Shown: piece after piece, positions 32,055 through 43,914 of the stretch | How positions within the stretch are numbered: the first letter of the stretch is position 1 | Layout of the letters: every line of letters begins with the position of its first letter | Source: Endomychus coccineus | Taxonomy: Eukaryota > Arthropoda > Insecta > Coleoptera > Endomychidae | Reading direction: 5' to 3' | Assembly: GCA_958510875.1 (NCBI GenBank) | Contig: OY294067.1 | Coordinates: 234,402,361-234,466,360, forward strand | DNA: 64,000 bases | Program-made: the position numbers and the translations under genes | Notes under the pieces: model-generated | Told to the model about the DNA's origin: nothing | Databases searched by the model: none | The model's input: the letters and a program-made list of their open reading frames with translations, nothing else

Positions 32055-32370
32055 TTAAACTGAGAATTTCGGACACTAGTGCAGGTAAATATATACCTGT
32101 GATACATATTTATAACCAAAAAAACACGGTTGTCATTATGTTTAAATAAATACTATAATTCCGTTTTAAAGTCTGAAAATGAATATCTATAATACCCCTC
32201 GACACGGGGCTAACGTGCCCAAAAACAATACAGCTCCTATTTTCACCACTGACAATCGGTCTGCAAAATTTCAAATTCACCAAAAGGAACGGCGCAATCT
32301 TCTCCACTGTGACAAAACCCACACACAGTCAAAAATAGTCTAGATCGATTCAGAAATGCTCAAAACGTAT
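32055..32370 (+). repeat. Rep-A dispersed repeat, copy 3, with an unoccupied hAT site
   Basis: This copy contains AATAGTCTAGATCGATTCAG at 32334-32353. It is the uninterrupted equivalent of the site where the hAT element at 37335-41953 inserted into copy 5. Confidence 0.8.
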
Positions 32371-32427
32371 GTATCTGCGAAACCCGGAAAAATTTGTTTG
32401 GACCAATTACAATGGGTACATCCCTTA

Positions 32428-33733
32428 AGCGTACCTTACACGGTCAATATTATTGAAACAATATCGATATTGATCAATATATGCAACTTGTAAGGAGTAT
32501 ATTGAAACAATAATATTGATGGCAATAATATTGAAGAAAATAAAATCAGTTTGATTTTTATTGAAAGCCCGTAAATATATTGAGGCAGCGTCAATATTAT
32601 TGACACATGTTAGGAGTATATTGCCATATTGTGCAATAAAACGTTAGTCATGCTCAAGACGCGGTAGGGGTTGTTTCTATTTCTTGTACTATTAGGAGTG
32701 TTTTATTTATTTAAGAGTTTGTGTGTTTTTTTCCTAAATTCAAGTACCAAGAACCGAATAATTTATTATTTGTGTTGAGGAATGGACCCGATCTTCAAAG
32801 AACTCGAATATTATTAGCGATCACGTAAATTACCACGATTCGAAATAAATCCACCACCTGTGTCGACCGTGCTACAGATACTAAAGAACTATTAACTTAT
32901 TTCGGCTGGTTTCTTATTGCGGATCAACGTTCCAAACGTACACTACTTGGCGTCTAAGTTTTTTTTAGACCATCTGTTCGATGTAAACAATTGTATCACG
33001 CGAACAGATATCCTGATTTGAATTATATTATAAACTTCCGATTATTTAATTGTTGCGAATTATCCCTACTAGTAAAGCAATTTTATGGAATTGCTGTTCA
33101 TTTAGAGTAGGTGTAAATATTTTTTTTTGTACACATATTTTCGATAATCCTTCATTTCCTTTAATAAACTGTATATATATAAACATCTGTGTTTTACTGG
33201 TGAGGAATCAATCAATTCAAATCTGTCAGATTTCATTCAACGGGAAATATACGACCCTGGATCACTCATCCCGGTGGTGATAACTTTCTACTTTTCCGTG
33301 TAACAAGAAAACACATATTTTCCCGAGAAAGGCGGTCACACTGCAAGTCGATCCGCCTTTCTCATAATGGTATCCTGCTTTATTATAAATGGCGAAACCA
33401 ATACAACTAGGTGTTGAAACAGTTCATCCATTCTTAAAAAATTCTTGTAGTCATCTGGCTCACTGTTGAGTCCTCGAAGCAATTCCCCATATCCATGACT
33501 CGTACGTCTATTTAGCCAGCTTTTTGTCCACACTGTTCTTTGCCTTCCTCTTTTCCTCTTCTTGAGGACCAAAGCAGACGCGATTAGAACCGGTAGATAC
33601 ATCCTCCCTGACTGCACAAGTCAAACTGACACTTTATTGATCAATATTATTGGATCGTGTGAGGGCTACCGTTTTTTTACCAATACTTCGTCAATAATAT
33701 TGCTTCGATGATATTGACCGTGTAAGGTACGCT
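32428..33733. mobile_element. PIF/Harbinger element with TTA target duplication, internally deleted
   Basis: The termini AGCGTACCTTACACGGTCAA and its complement are identical over at least 20 bp and are flanked by TTA (32425-32427 and 33734-33736), the duplication typical of PIF/Harbinger. The interior near both ends is rich in AATATTATTG words. It contains only the 5' part of a HARBI1-like gene on the minus strand, so the 1.3-kb element is non-autonomous. Confidence 0.9.
33336..33602 (-). pseudogene. HARBI1-like (PIF/Harbinger) transposase N-terminal fragment
   Basis: From ATG 33602 the minus strand reads a basic stretch (KKRKRGRQRTVWTKSWLNRR). GYGELLRGL, NFLRMDELFQHLVVLVSP and IIKQDTIMRKA follow, the usual N-terminal helical region of Harbinger DDE nucleases. 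The frame stops right after DRLAV. The DDE catalytic domain is absent, so a deletion joined this part to the element's end. Confidence 0.8.
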
Positions 33734-33736
33734 TTA

Positions 33737-34559
33737 CACTATATATTGCACGTCCGTGTTCATTTCTTTCAATATAACCTCACTCAAGTTCTTAATATTA
33801 AAATATAATCTGTCAATAATAATCAACAACTCGGTTGCTCACTGATAATAAAAGATGACATTACCTATATTTTTGATCATATTAAGGCATCATCCATAAA
33901 GCGTGGTGGAATTAGTCGATTCAAGGAATTCTTCTGTAGATTATCCATCTCGTTGAGATATACATTTTAATTTCAAACTGCAATCATCATGCACCCAGAA
34001 AATATCCAGTTTACATACATAATCATTGAAATGTTACGTTTCATGAGAATAAAACTAACTTTACTAATAATAATATGATTATTGAATTGCTAAATATTAT
34101 TTATGATATGGTTTTGAATTTGAGTTCGATCTCAATTAAATACACCAGGGATAAGAAATAGTATGTAGCCTTCATCATGAATAATTATAAAGCTCAACTA
34201 AAAAAGATCAGTTATAATTTTTGAGCTTAAACAAAACACCAATTTATTTTTATAAATCAATTTCATCATTCAATTATGTACATTTTTAAAAGTTAAAATA
34301 AATAAATACAATCAACTTTACTTCAAGATACTTTCACTTTCGAGTGATACTAGAAGAGTAGAAAGTAGAATAATAATTTTTACTATAACAAAGAACAAGA
34401 AAAGATGTCAATCACTTTCACATTCATAACTTGAATCATCTACATTAATTATTATTAGCTCAATTTCAAAGTCATAATTATATTTTTCGCCATCATGCCA
34501 ATTTTTGGATAACATCATCAATATGTCTAATATAATTTTTCTATGTATTCTCGTCACAC
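33737..34559. other. Non-coding, no gene seen
   Basis: AT-rich, no recognisable feature. Confidence 0.4.
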
Positions 34560-35480
34560 TCATTCGAAGCTTATCCCCACATGTTTAACATAGCTGCGTC
34601 ATTCTAAATATTTTGCTCAATACGTTAAATATAATTTGTTTTTGCTTTAGCCCACATCAACTCAATAGCAGAATTCACAATATAGAGAAGAAGTCTCAAA
34701 ACTTCATGTTGTCGAAACAACTCATCAATTACATTCATATGTTTTTTAAGACTTTTGCGATTCCCTATAGTTCAGATTAGGTCTTTATTTTCATCTGAAC
34801 CTATATTATTATACTTCAGCCATTCAACAACATCACCCTTCTTCGAAGAAGTTCAAAGTTCCTTCTCCAAGACAATACTACGTACGGTACGGTGCATTAT
34901 CCATGACAATGAGCGAAGGCTCTTCTGAATTTCGTATTAACAAACTGGCCCCTTCCGCACATCATTTAGAAGATTCTGGATGTGCAACGAAGAAACGTTT
35001 CCCATCGTATCCTTCAGTACTTAACATTTCAGTCTTTCCAAGATATTGTTTTATTACCTTCTGAATAAATCAAAGTTTCATCCAGGAAAATAGCCTGCCT
35101 TAACATTTCGGAAATTGTGTTTCCAATGTAATTTTTTACGAACAGGCTCTCATAGAGGCTATATTGACGTTATTAGTTAAAATCCTTCGGTTGTCATCTT
35201 TGTTGTAAGTGAAATCAAGATTATTCGATGAAGATGTTGAATATGTTCTACCAATATCTACGATTCCCTACTCTTTCCATTCAGACCTCAAAGATTTCAC
35301 AGTGACTTTTTTTTCTTATCATTTGTATTATATGATGGTCGAGACTTTTTTTTTACAAGGATAGAATTGGATTGGTATCCTTGAGTTCCCTAATAGAGTA
35401 AACAGTTTTTCTAGAAATTTGTAGTGCAGCGGAAACTTGTTAGTGAACTGCATTCGAAGAAATTAATGGACCATTATTCC
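34560..35480 (-). pseudogene. Decayed DDE transposase (Tc1/IS630-like insect family)
   Basis: On the minus strand near 35060-34880 the sequence reads TEMLSTEGYDGKRFFVAHPESSK, with stops, then EEPSLIVMDNAPYR, the block around the second catalytic Asp. Near 34690-34650 it reads NSAIELMWAKA, the block with the third acidic residue. Stops and frameshifts occur throughout. It appears to belong to the same broad family as the fragment at 16731-17100. Confidence 0.6.
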
Positions 35481-35879
35481 CCTTTCCTTGTTCAAAATAG
35501 TTTAATAAATTCAGAACCATTGGCTGGCTTGAGAATGCAAGGATATTTTTGGAACAAAATAAAAATATTTTAATTCCTAATTCAACATTGAATTCAGGTT
35601 AAGCCGAATAACGGTCATAAAATAATCATTACCATTAGTGAAGTATGTGACTACTTACCACAAGTATGGATATGATTCTCAGGTAGCTGCTACTGGTTTT
35701 TTCTCGTCTCGACCTCATAGTCGAGATAAAATCCAGGCGGGATGAGACGCCAAATTTGTCTTATCTCTAAGGCATATACTCATCACCAAAAAAAAAAACA
35801 CTCGAGACGGTGTCTCGACATATCTTGTCTCCTCCACACAGACGTGAGATCAAAAATTTGTCTCATCTCAAAGGCATCA
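35481..35879. other. Non-coding; contains CGAGACGGTGTCTCG-type palindromes
   Basis: A GAGACGGTGTCTCGACATATC block at 35796-35816 recurs as GAGACGGCGTCTCGACATATC near 37005. Each sits just left of a Rep-A copy. Confidence 0.5.
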
Positions 35880-36110
35880 CTACGCATGATATATATTCGT
35901 AACCAGTAAAACACTGTTGTCATAATAGCTCAATAAAATACTATAGTTCCATTTGAAAAACTGAAGGGGATGTCAAAACAACAACTTCCAAGGGAGTTAC
36001 CGCGCTCCGAAACAAAGTACATTTTCTCCACTTTGAAGTGATATGTAAAATTTCATAAACGTACGACGCAACTGCGCAATATTATACATAGAAGAAAGAC
36101 TCAAAGGCTA
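35880..36110 (+). repeat. Rep-A dispersed repeat, copy 4
   Basis: Shares ATATATATTCGTAACCAG, ACACTGTTGTCATAATAG, TTTGAAAAACTGAAG and GAGTTACCGCGCTCC with the other copies. Confidence 0.75.
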
Positions 36111-36959
36111 AACTTTTTGTAGACCCATAACTATACTACCCTTATGCTATGTTTAGTGAAGAAACTTTTTGTTATAATAATGGGTCGTAATAAATTGAAC
36201 AGTATTCAATTCATTATTTACTTTATAACAAACAGTCAGAAAAATATTGTAAAAGACTCGATACATTTATAACATTTTGGAGCAGTAAAATAACTATTCG
36301 GTCAGTATTTCTATTTTCACTATTGTGAATATAATGGGCTGTAAAAATTAATAAAATGTCAGTATGGATTAGGTGGTAATAAATCTGTAAATGTACAGGA
36401 AGAATTAATAAATGGCCAGTATGCAATAGTCGGTAATAAATTTGCAAATTGATTTACTGTTAAATTTAATATTGCTCATAACTCCTTATCTACTGAGTTT
36501 TGGACAAAAGTGTATGAGGCATTTTCCACTCAAAATTGTCCAAGGAATACGCTCTTATGAAATGTGCATCGAGTCACGGGACATCTTTTATGAGATAATT
36601 GAATTAATGAATCGCCATATAAACTTGGAAATTATAGCACTTTTGGTTAAAAAAAGATTTTAAAAGATAAAATACAAGTATGTTAACTTTAAAATCCCAT
36701 CTGAAAAACATGTTAGACAAACCAATAGTATAGATTTTGAGGAAACAAAACTAGTCCTCTTAAAAACACGTTGTATGATTTCTTTGGATAATACCATAGT
36801 ACCTACGCTGCGCAAGTCGTTCGCTCATTCCTTAGTCAGGACTAGGAGAACCTTCTGTAATATATCAATAATGCGTACACAAGTATCTAGCATCCCACTT
36901 CAATAAAATAACTCTGTTATACGCACACTGTCGGTAATGAAGCACCATTCACAATAGAC
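36111..36959. other. Non-coding, no gene seen
   Basis: Short frames here have no recognisable domain. Confidence 0.4.
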
Positions 36960-37334
36960 AACGAATTGGTAAACATGCATTCAGAAATAAAAACTCGAGA
37001 TTCGAGACGGCGTCTCGACATATCTCGTCTTGTCTCGATCACACAGACGAGACGAGATCACAGATTTGTATCATCTGGAAGGCATCTCTACGCATCATAT
37101 ATATTCATAACCAGAAAATCACTGTTGTCATAATAGTTCAATAAAATACTATTATAGTTCTATTTGAAAAACCGAAGGTGGATTTCACATGTACCACTTG
37201 CAACGGAGCTAGCGCACCCTAATATAGTTCCTATATTTACCACGTTTTGTTAAATTTCAAAACCGTATAGACTAATAGGAACACCGTAATCCTATCCAGT
37301 TCTCACACGCAGATATCTTAATAATAGTCTAGAT
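36960..37334 (+). repeat. Rep-A dispersed repeat, copy 5, with adjoining CGAGACG palindrome block
   Basis: The copy is interrupted after GTCTAGAT (37327-37334) by the hAT element and resumes at 41954 with the duplicated GTCTAGAT and CGATTCAGAAATACTC. Confidence 0.8.
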
Positions 37335-37719
37335 CAGGTGTCTCCAAACTTTCCAGCCTTAAGGCCATACTGTTCACTCCAGTAAGTTCCAAGGACCAAA
37401 AGCATTCAAATTCTTCTGCCATTGTCTATAATTTCTAGACTAGTCGCCGAGTACGCGCCCTGAGCGAGCATACGCTTGCTAAATTCCCTAATTCAATTAC
37501 TATTGTGTGTTAACTGTCCTTTATTATTACGACCGTAACACTTGACGACACCTGGTGGTCACACGCGGAAATAGATAGTGGTAGTACCCTTTATCGCTAA
37601 CAGATACGCCAGTAGTAGTTTTGAAAGCGCAGTAACAATTAGACATTCGCCAATAATCTCGTTGTTTCGTGAAAGCTCTGGTATATTCCACTCACTTCTA
37701 GATGGCAGTAATTGAAGAG

Positions 37720-37753
37720 TATAAAAAGACTATCGTCTCGACCGCGAGTCAGT
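37720..37753 (+). promoter_or_regulatory. Core promoter of the hAT transposase gene
   Basis: TATAAAAAG begins at 37720, and the arthropod initiator TCAGT lies at 37749-37753, with the A 31 bp downstream of the TATA start. This is the standard spacing. The start codon is about 130 bp further on. Confidence 0.65.
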
Positions 37754-38118
37754 CCGTCTAGGGAAGGCGAAGGAAGCGAAACTGTCCGTTGTGAAATAAA
37801 CTAGTGCGCAACTCCTTAAAACGTGTTTGAAAGACATCTTCATAACAGTATTTTGATTTGTTTTTGTGTGTTATTTATTAGTATGGAAAAGAAGCGAAAA
37901 GTGGACAGTGAATGCAGAACATTCAAAGATCAATGAAACTTTCAATATTTCTAAACGAGTCCAGTAAGAAGGCCATAAATTTAATATGCAATGAAACCAT
38001 AGCCGTTCTCGAAGAATATATAACATTAAACGCCATTTAAAAAAATTCACGAAGTTTGTGGACAGAAGAATTTGGAGCTTTGAATCGCGGATTGAAATCG
38101 TTATTTATAATCTGGCAA

Positions 38119-39629
38119 CAGTGCCCTGAGGCTAGACTCTATATATCTCAAACGCTGAGCATGTGTTCAACGCCGTTGCCGTTTTTCCGACCAGTCCGAT
38201 CACTCCGATCGCCAAATAGGTTAAATCAGCGAAAATGGCAACACCCTCTGGAGGCTAGCCTGCGGCAGCCGCGCGCAATTTATGAAATACAACTCGTGCG
38301 TTCTGCCGAATGCTGAGTGTCAGTCAGTGCTTGCTTATGTGTTGTCACGCCACGCGAAGTAAGGTTAGATTGTTGTTGTAAATTTAAAATGAGTTTTAGT
38401 GAGTTAGTTGCTGCCTTTTAGAAAATCCATTTAGTGGATTAACATTAACATATGATAAAAGTGTTTTTTGAGTTATTAACAAAGAGTTCTTTGGTTATTA
38501 AACGTTAAAATGAGTAGTGATTTAGTTGCTGAAAAGATTAGTGATGACAGGTATGTTTCAAAATCGATCATTTGATACTGATAATTGTAAAAAATATTTA
38601 TGGTTAACGGGATCTGAGGTACACAATAAATTATATTGCTGGTATTGCTTGCTATTTACATCTGATACAACTTCATGTTGGGGGCACTCGGGTTATGATG
38701 ATTTGAAAAATTTAGCTCGTGGTATAGACAGACATGAAAAATCGCAGGAACATATTACATCCAGTATTAAGTTTAAATTAACCGGTAAACAGAATATTGT
38801 CAAAGGAGGAAAACATATAATTTGATAGACAAGAAACTACATTATAAACACTTTTTTTATGAAATTTTAGATACTATTAGAGGTCAAATTGAGATTCGAA
38901 TTTCCGATTTACATGAATTGAAGTTTTTTGTATAACTTAGTTCTAAAATATAAATTTTTTGATAAAATAGCACTGCACAAGAATTATGCGTTATATACTC
39001 GGATAAAGATATTTTAGGCCAGTACGACATTCACGCCGATATGATAAAATATATGATAGACAATGATTTGCAACAAGTTTTACCTCAGTTTTATAAACTA
39101 CTTTGTTTGACAGTCACCATTCCTGTCACGTCGGCATCGGTGGAGAGATCATTTTCTACTCTCAAACGAATTAAAACTTACATGCGATCATGCGAAATAC
39201 AATGGGCCAAAATCGTTTATACAATGTTAGTTTAATATCTGTTGAAAAAGATTTAGTAAAACACTTAAAACAAAATTTTTTGATAATATAATTGATCATT
39301 TTTCGCAAACTGAAGACCGTAGAATTCCGTTAATATATAAAAAAGTTAATAAAATTAATAAAAAAAAACAAAATATGAAAAATTCCAAAATAAAAAGAAA
39401 AAATACTGAAAATCCAAAAAAAATAAAAGACAAAAAACGACCAAAAAATTTTTTTGCCAAGAGAAACTCTATACCTCCACGTTGGTTCTTGTTGGGTAAC
39501 AATTAATTTTGTCACTTAAGTAGCTGGTACGGTCGCTGTGCAAAGGTTAAAAGGCTGTGAATAGAGTATATTTTTACAAAAACGTTTTATGTCCAGCCTC
39601 CTCTCTTAAAAATTCACGAGCCGCCACTG
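38119..39629 (+). mobile_element. Second hAT element (ZMYM1-like) nested in the first
   Basis: Its right end ...CACGAGCCGCCACTG recurs alone at 48555-48598, supporting that boundary. The left end CAGTGCCC begins where the outer transposase frame breaks (IIWQQ). Only CAGTG is shared clearly between the termini, and the flanking octamers TCTGGCAA and ACAAGTGG do not match, so the insertion was probably followed by a deletion. The interior is a shortened hAT gene. Confidence 0.7.
38553..39235 (+). pseudogene. ZMYM1-like hAT transposase, internally deleted
   Basis: The first part (ATG 38553 to 38825) reads SFDTDNCKKYLWLTGSE, KLYCWYCLLFTS, GYDDLKNLARGIDRHEKS, a TTF-type zinc-binding domain. The last part (39041-39235) reads LPQFYKLLCLTVTIPVTSAS and VERSFSTLKRIKTYMRS, the C-terminal dimerisation block. 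The catalytic middle is deleted. A Lys-rich tail in another frame runs to about 39505. Confidence 0.85.
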
Positions 39630-40451
39630 ACAAGTGGTTGCATCTCGTAACAGCTTTCGTGTGGCTCATGAAATTGCGAAACGTGGAAAACCATTCACCG
39701 ATGGAGAAATGATCAAAAATGCGTAATTGCAGTAGCCGAAGAAATGTGCCCCGAAAAGGTAAATTTAATAAACTGTCAATTTGTCAGAAACAGCGTGGAT
39801 CAGAGGGTAGAAGACATCGCAGAAAATATGTCATCTCAACTTCTGACAAAAATGGACATCTTGAGTGGTTTTCTCTGGCCATGGATGAGTCAACAGATGT
39901 GACAGATACTCAGGTGTTGATTTTTATTCGAGGAGTAGATAAAAGGTATGAAGTGTATGAAGAACTTCTTGATATTGATAGTATTCACGGCACGACTACT
40001 GGGGAAGATATTTTTTTAAGGAGTTGAAAATGCCAGTAATAAATAGAACCTTCCATGCAAAAACTTGAAATATATTACTACTGATGGAGGCAAAAACATG
40101 TGTGGTAAAAATAAAGGAGTGGTTGCTCTTGTGTCAAAGGCTGTAAAAAATGATGGTGGTTCAAAACCATTAGTCTTACATTGTATCATTCATCAACAGT
40201 CCTTGTGCGGGAAATATTTGGATATGTGTGAAGCTCTAAAACCAGTCATATCAGTTGTTAATTTCATCAGATCCACTGGGCTGAATCACCGCGAGTTTAT
40301 TGAAGAGATTGGAGAAAATGACCTACCATATCATACAACCGTACGCTGGCGTAGTTGCGGAAAAGTCTTTTGGCGCTTTTTTGAACTTCGAGCAGCGACC
40401 GAAATTTTTTCGAATGAAAAGCATCGCCCTCGTACCGAATTGCAAAATAGC

Positions 40452-41070
40452 CATAGACCTATTATCCTACGGAGACGAAACATCTCATTCATAAAACTTA
40501 TGACATATGACTTGTCGCATACATGAAGTATGACAAAGAAAACCAACGGACCTCCTTGTCGCCGAGTCATAATTACTCCTTATTGGCAACGCTGTAACTA
40601 TGATTGAAAACTTGGTACCACTTGTAAGGCAACACCGCTTCGAAATAGCTACGAGAAATACGGAAGCTGTCAAATTGCGTAGTACAGAACTAAGTCCCCA
40701 TTCATAAAAGGGACGTGGCGTTCTCGCTTTCTGAACAAATGTTCCAATGGAATGGAATAGTTCTATATTTAAAAATTTAAATATTATATAATTCGATTGT
40801 ATATTCCAGGTTAACATAAATTATGGAATATTTTTCAGAGAAAACGACATTTCAACAGTATTGCTTCTAATATAAAGAATAAATACTGCAATGGACGTTT
40901 TTATAATAATTACAAATCTCAATCCGGCACACAGAACAACTAATCCGGCAACAGCACATTTCATACGGCCATACTTGTTATATGCAGCGGTCTGAGTGGC
41001 CCGAAATTTGGCAATGTCTGATCGTGTTTAAATGTGAACAATCCTGTCTCCTTAGGATAATAGGTCCGTG
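40452..41070. mobile_element. 619-bp hAT-type MITE nested in the hAT transposase gene
   Basis: It is flanked by the 8-bp duplication AAAATAGC (40444-40451 and 41071-41078). Its termini are GACCTATTATCCTACGGAGAC at 40456-40476 and the complement of the GACCTATTATCCTA inverted repeat at the right end. Removing it and one duplication rejoins ELQN to SEWMWKLSF in the transposase. Confidence 0.85.
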
Positions 41071-41961
41071 AAAATAGCGAATGGATGTGGAAGTTATCGT
41101 TCTATGTCGATTGGACAAAACATATGTACGAACTGAATTTGAAATTGCAAGGAGAAAACCAACTTCTCCCTGATTTATACACTAATATCAAATCGTTTCG
41201 GCCGAAAATAATACTGTCCCAATCACAATTACGTAAATGTTGCAACCGAAGCTTTGAGTGTTTTGAAGATAAATTTTGATACTCGTTTCTCAGATTTTGT
41301 CATTGCGAATGAAATTAAGATTTTTCAAAATCCTTTTGATACTGACGTTGAAACTATAGCCCCGAAACTTCAAATGGAAATTATTGATTTACAGTGTAGT
41401 GATATAATTAAGAACAAATATCAAACTCATCTTTGTTGACATTTTATAAGAGTCTCTTCCACTGGTACAATTTATTAATTTGCATAAATTTGCTCGTGGA
41501 TTGATTTCTGTTTTTGGTACTACTTACTTGTGTGAGAAATCATTCTCCAGAATGAAGTACACAAAGAATGTTACCAGATCTAGGTTAACTGAGCATCTTA
41601 AATTTCTTTTAATAATTGGTACAAGTAAAATTGGTTCAGAACTACAAACTATTGTCAGTGGAAAATCAGAATTACATAAAGCTCATTAGTATTTTATTTG
41701 TTATAATGTTTATAATGTGGGATTCATTTCAATTATTTGTTAGTTATTATGCTTCAGTTAAAATTTCTGCGTATTATACTTGTCATTAGGCTTTACCTAG
41801 CAAGTAAATAAAACTGAGTTATTATCATTCTGTGTATTTTTATCCAACTTATCACAAGAACAATAACAACAATAAGCCATTAGTTGTCGCGGGCCGGATT
41901 GATGACGCTGGCGGGCCAGATTTTGCCCTCGAGCCCTAGTTTGGAGACCCCTGGTCTAGAT

Positions 41962-43399
41962 CGATTCAGAAATACTCATATTCTAAAATTCTTGTAGACC
42001 GATAACAATTCTTCCCATATACTACGTTTAGTGAGGGAAGTAATATTTATTAGGAGAATGTGAACTTACAGTGTTAGATTTGTGATGATGCTGGATTTAA
42101 GAATCCCAGTAACGTTCGGTTACCTTTTTGAACATAAACAATAGTTTTCTTCTCATTTTTTAGATATCGCGTGCATCCATCCGACCATAAATTTGAATAT
42201 TTCTGCAATTTCCCCCCATAAACAAAGCATTTAAATATAAACCTCCATACAAACATTCATAAATGTAATACGTTCGCAACATCACATTTCATACATAGAA
42301 CACGACCTATTGGCTATGCCTGCTTGTCTTAGCGTTCCGTATTCTACAAAACGCAGGGTAATATAAAACAAATAACAAATTAACGATCCGCATTTGTAGA
42401 CGTTTGTTTTAATATGCAAAGAGGCAACAGATTCTATCAGCAACTCTAACTTATGTGTTGGGGATACGAAAAAAATATGATTTACATGTATCGTATTGCC
42501 GTACGGTGTCATGGCAGTCATAATTCGAGTTATCTTCTTATTTATTATACACGCAATCATGCTCGCTGGTCGAAAATAAAAAATGAACAAACTCCAGTAA
42601 TATAATACCTTGCAGCTTCTGTTGCTTTATTATAATGAGCTTTATTGACTAATTTTCATGAATAAATCGTGGCAGCTGGATATATCCAAACGTCTAGTAC
42701 AGGTAGAAATTCTTTTTGATTTGTTTTTAAGGTGTACCTACGGAGAAGTTTAATTATTTGAAAACGGCAATTGTTATTGAATTTCAATTGGAGTATTGTA
42801 TATAATAAGTCATGAAATATCCATTCACACCTTTACACCTTTCCGAATTCAAGTTTACAGAAACATCATATTTGCTTTTAACTTGTGGGCCTAAAATGGT
42901 ATACTTAACGTTTGGCATTATATATAGAAGAGTGAAACTGTTGTAAAATTGTGTAGAGTGAATATATTGTTATAGGGTTTTAAATTTAGATATTCATCAA
43001 AAAAACAATAAAAATGAAAAACAATTAGTTACATGTGGTAATTAGAAAATGTCTGCAATTTCTCATTTTACCTACACAGTGTAGTTGAAATGGGAAAATG
43101 CATAAGGTAAAATGGAATAAAGATTTAATACAGGAAAGTACTCAATATTGTTACCAAAACTGTTATGACAACGTTTATTCCGAAAAATTTTATTTTAGCA
43201 AGCTGCAACGAAGCTCTAAAATATTGAATAATTATTTAATGGGAAACACGTAGATTAGTTGTAAATTTTAGATTCCGTTTATATTAGTATTTCGAATTGA
43301 TAATTCCGAATAATTATATTGTTGTATAGGAAAATAGATAGTACCGGGCATTGACATCCGTGTAGTTTAAGTGTCAGATTTGCATACGGTTCATAAGTC
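41962..43399. other. Non-coding; remainder of Rep-A copy 5, then nothing recognised
   Basis: 41954-42040 continues the Rep-A repeat interrupted by the hAT. The rest is AT-rich, and its short frames carry no known domain. Confidence 0.45.
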
Positions 43400-43583
43400 G
43401 CGTAGGTATATTTTGATTTCATTCAAAAACGTGCATATTTCGTGTCAACAAAAGATATCGGAACAGATGTAACCATAAAAACGGCACAAAATCGAGGAAC
43501 TGGTGAACCATCATGAGCGCGGAATGAGCAAAAAAGGGCTCGGCTGGAGCTGGTATAGGTGACTTGACCAGAACCTCGATTGG

Positions 43584-43670
43584 TATAAAAGAACGCCTCG
43601 CAAGCGTTGAATCAATTATTGTCAGTGAGACAGTGCGAAAAGATAGCCGAGATCAAGAAGTAAGTGCTCC
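43584..43670 (+). promoter_or_regulatory. Promoter-like TATA/initiator pair with a nearby splice donor
   Basis: TATAAAAG begins at 43584. TCAAT (A at 43614, 30 bp downstream) and TCAGT (A at 43624) are both possible initiators. AAG|AAGTAAGT-like donor sequence follows near 43659-43667. This could be the start of an unrecognised transcript or part of an LTR. Confidence 0.4.
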
Positions 43671-43914
43671 ACTAATTACCTTTGAAGCATTAGGTAAATA
43701 GTGAATTTGCTATTTGAGTTAGTACATCAAGTTCCATTGTTTTGCCCGCGGTGCGCCCTTGTAATATCAAATATTGTTTAATTAGTAATTAGTAATTGTA
43801 ATTATTGTATTGTACCATAACATCCCAAAAAAAAATTAATTGTGTTCTGTACCGATAAACGTAAAAATTGGTTTTAATAAGTAATTGTATTGTGTCAGAG
43901 AGTGTGAATGATTA

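Larger units (their letters stand above)
37883..41689 (+). pseudogene. hAT transposase (GTF2IRD2/ZBED5-like), split by two insertions and mutated
   Basis: ATG 37883 opens MEKKRKVDSECRTFKDQ, with TGA where Trp is expected and TAA soon after. LICNETIAVLEEY and RHLKKIHE form a degenerate BED-like finger. After the insertion at 38119-39629 the protein resumes: SFRVAHEIAKRGKPFTDGE, WFSLAMDESTDVTD (first catalytic Asp), IHGTTTGEDIFL, ITTDGGKNMCGK and LHCIIHQQSLCGK, then LNHREF and TTVRWRSCGKVFWRFFEL. After the insertion at 40452-41070 it continues SEWMWKLSFYVDWTKHM, LNLKLQGENQLL and NPFDTDVETIAPKLQMEI, then TYLCEKSFSRMKYTKN, the hAT dimerisation region. Several frameshifts are present. It is inactive. 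Confidence 0.88.
37335..41953 (+). mobile_element. hAT element with 8-bp target duplication and two nested insertions
   Basis: The termini CAGGTGTCTCCAAACT and (complement) CAGGGGTCTCCAAACT are flanked by the exact 8-bp duplication GTCTAGAT (37327-37334 and 41954-41961). The interior holds a promoter, a broken GTF2IRD2/ZBED5-like transposase gene, a second hAT (38119-39629) and a 619-bp hAT-type MITE (40452-41070). Without these, the element would be about 2.5 kb. Confidence 0.92.

Noticed and set aside
42282..42590. 102-codon minus-strand frame
   Set aside because: No domain, no homology recognised, composition typical of random AT-rich sequence.
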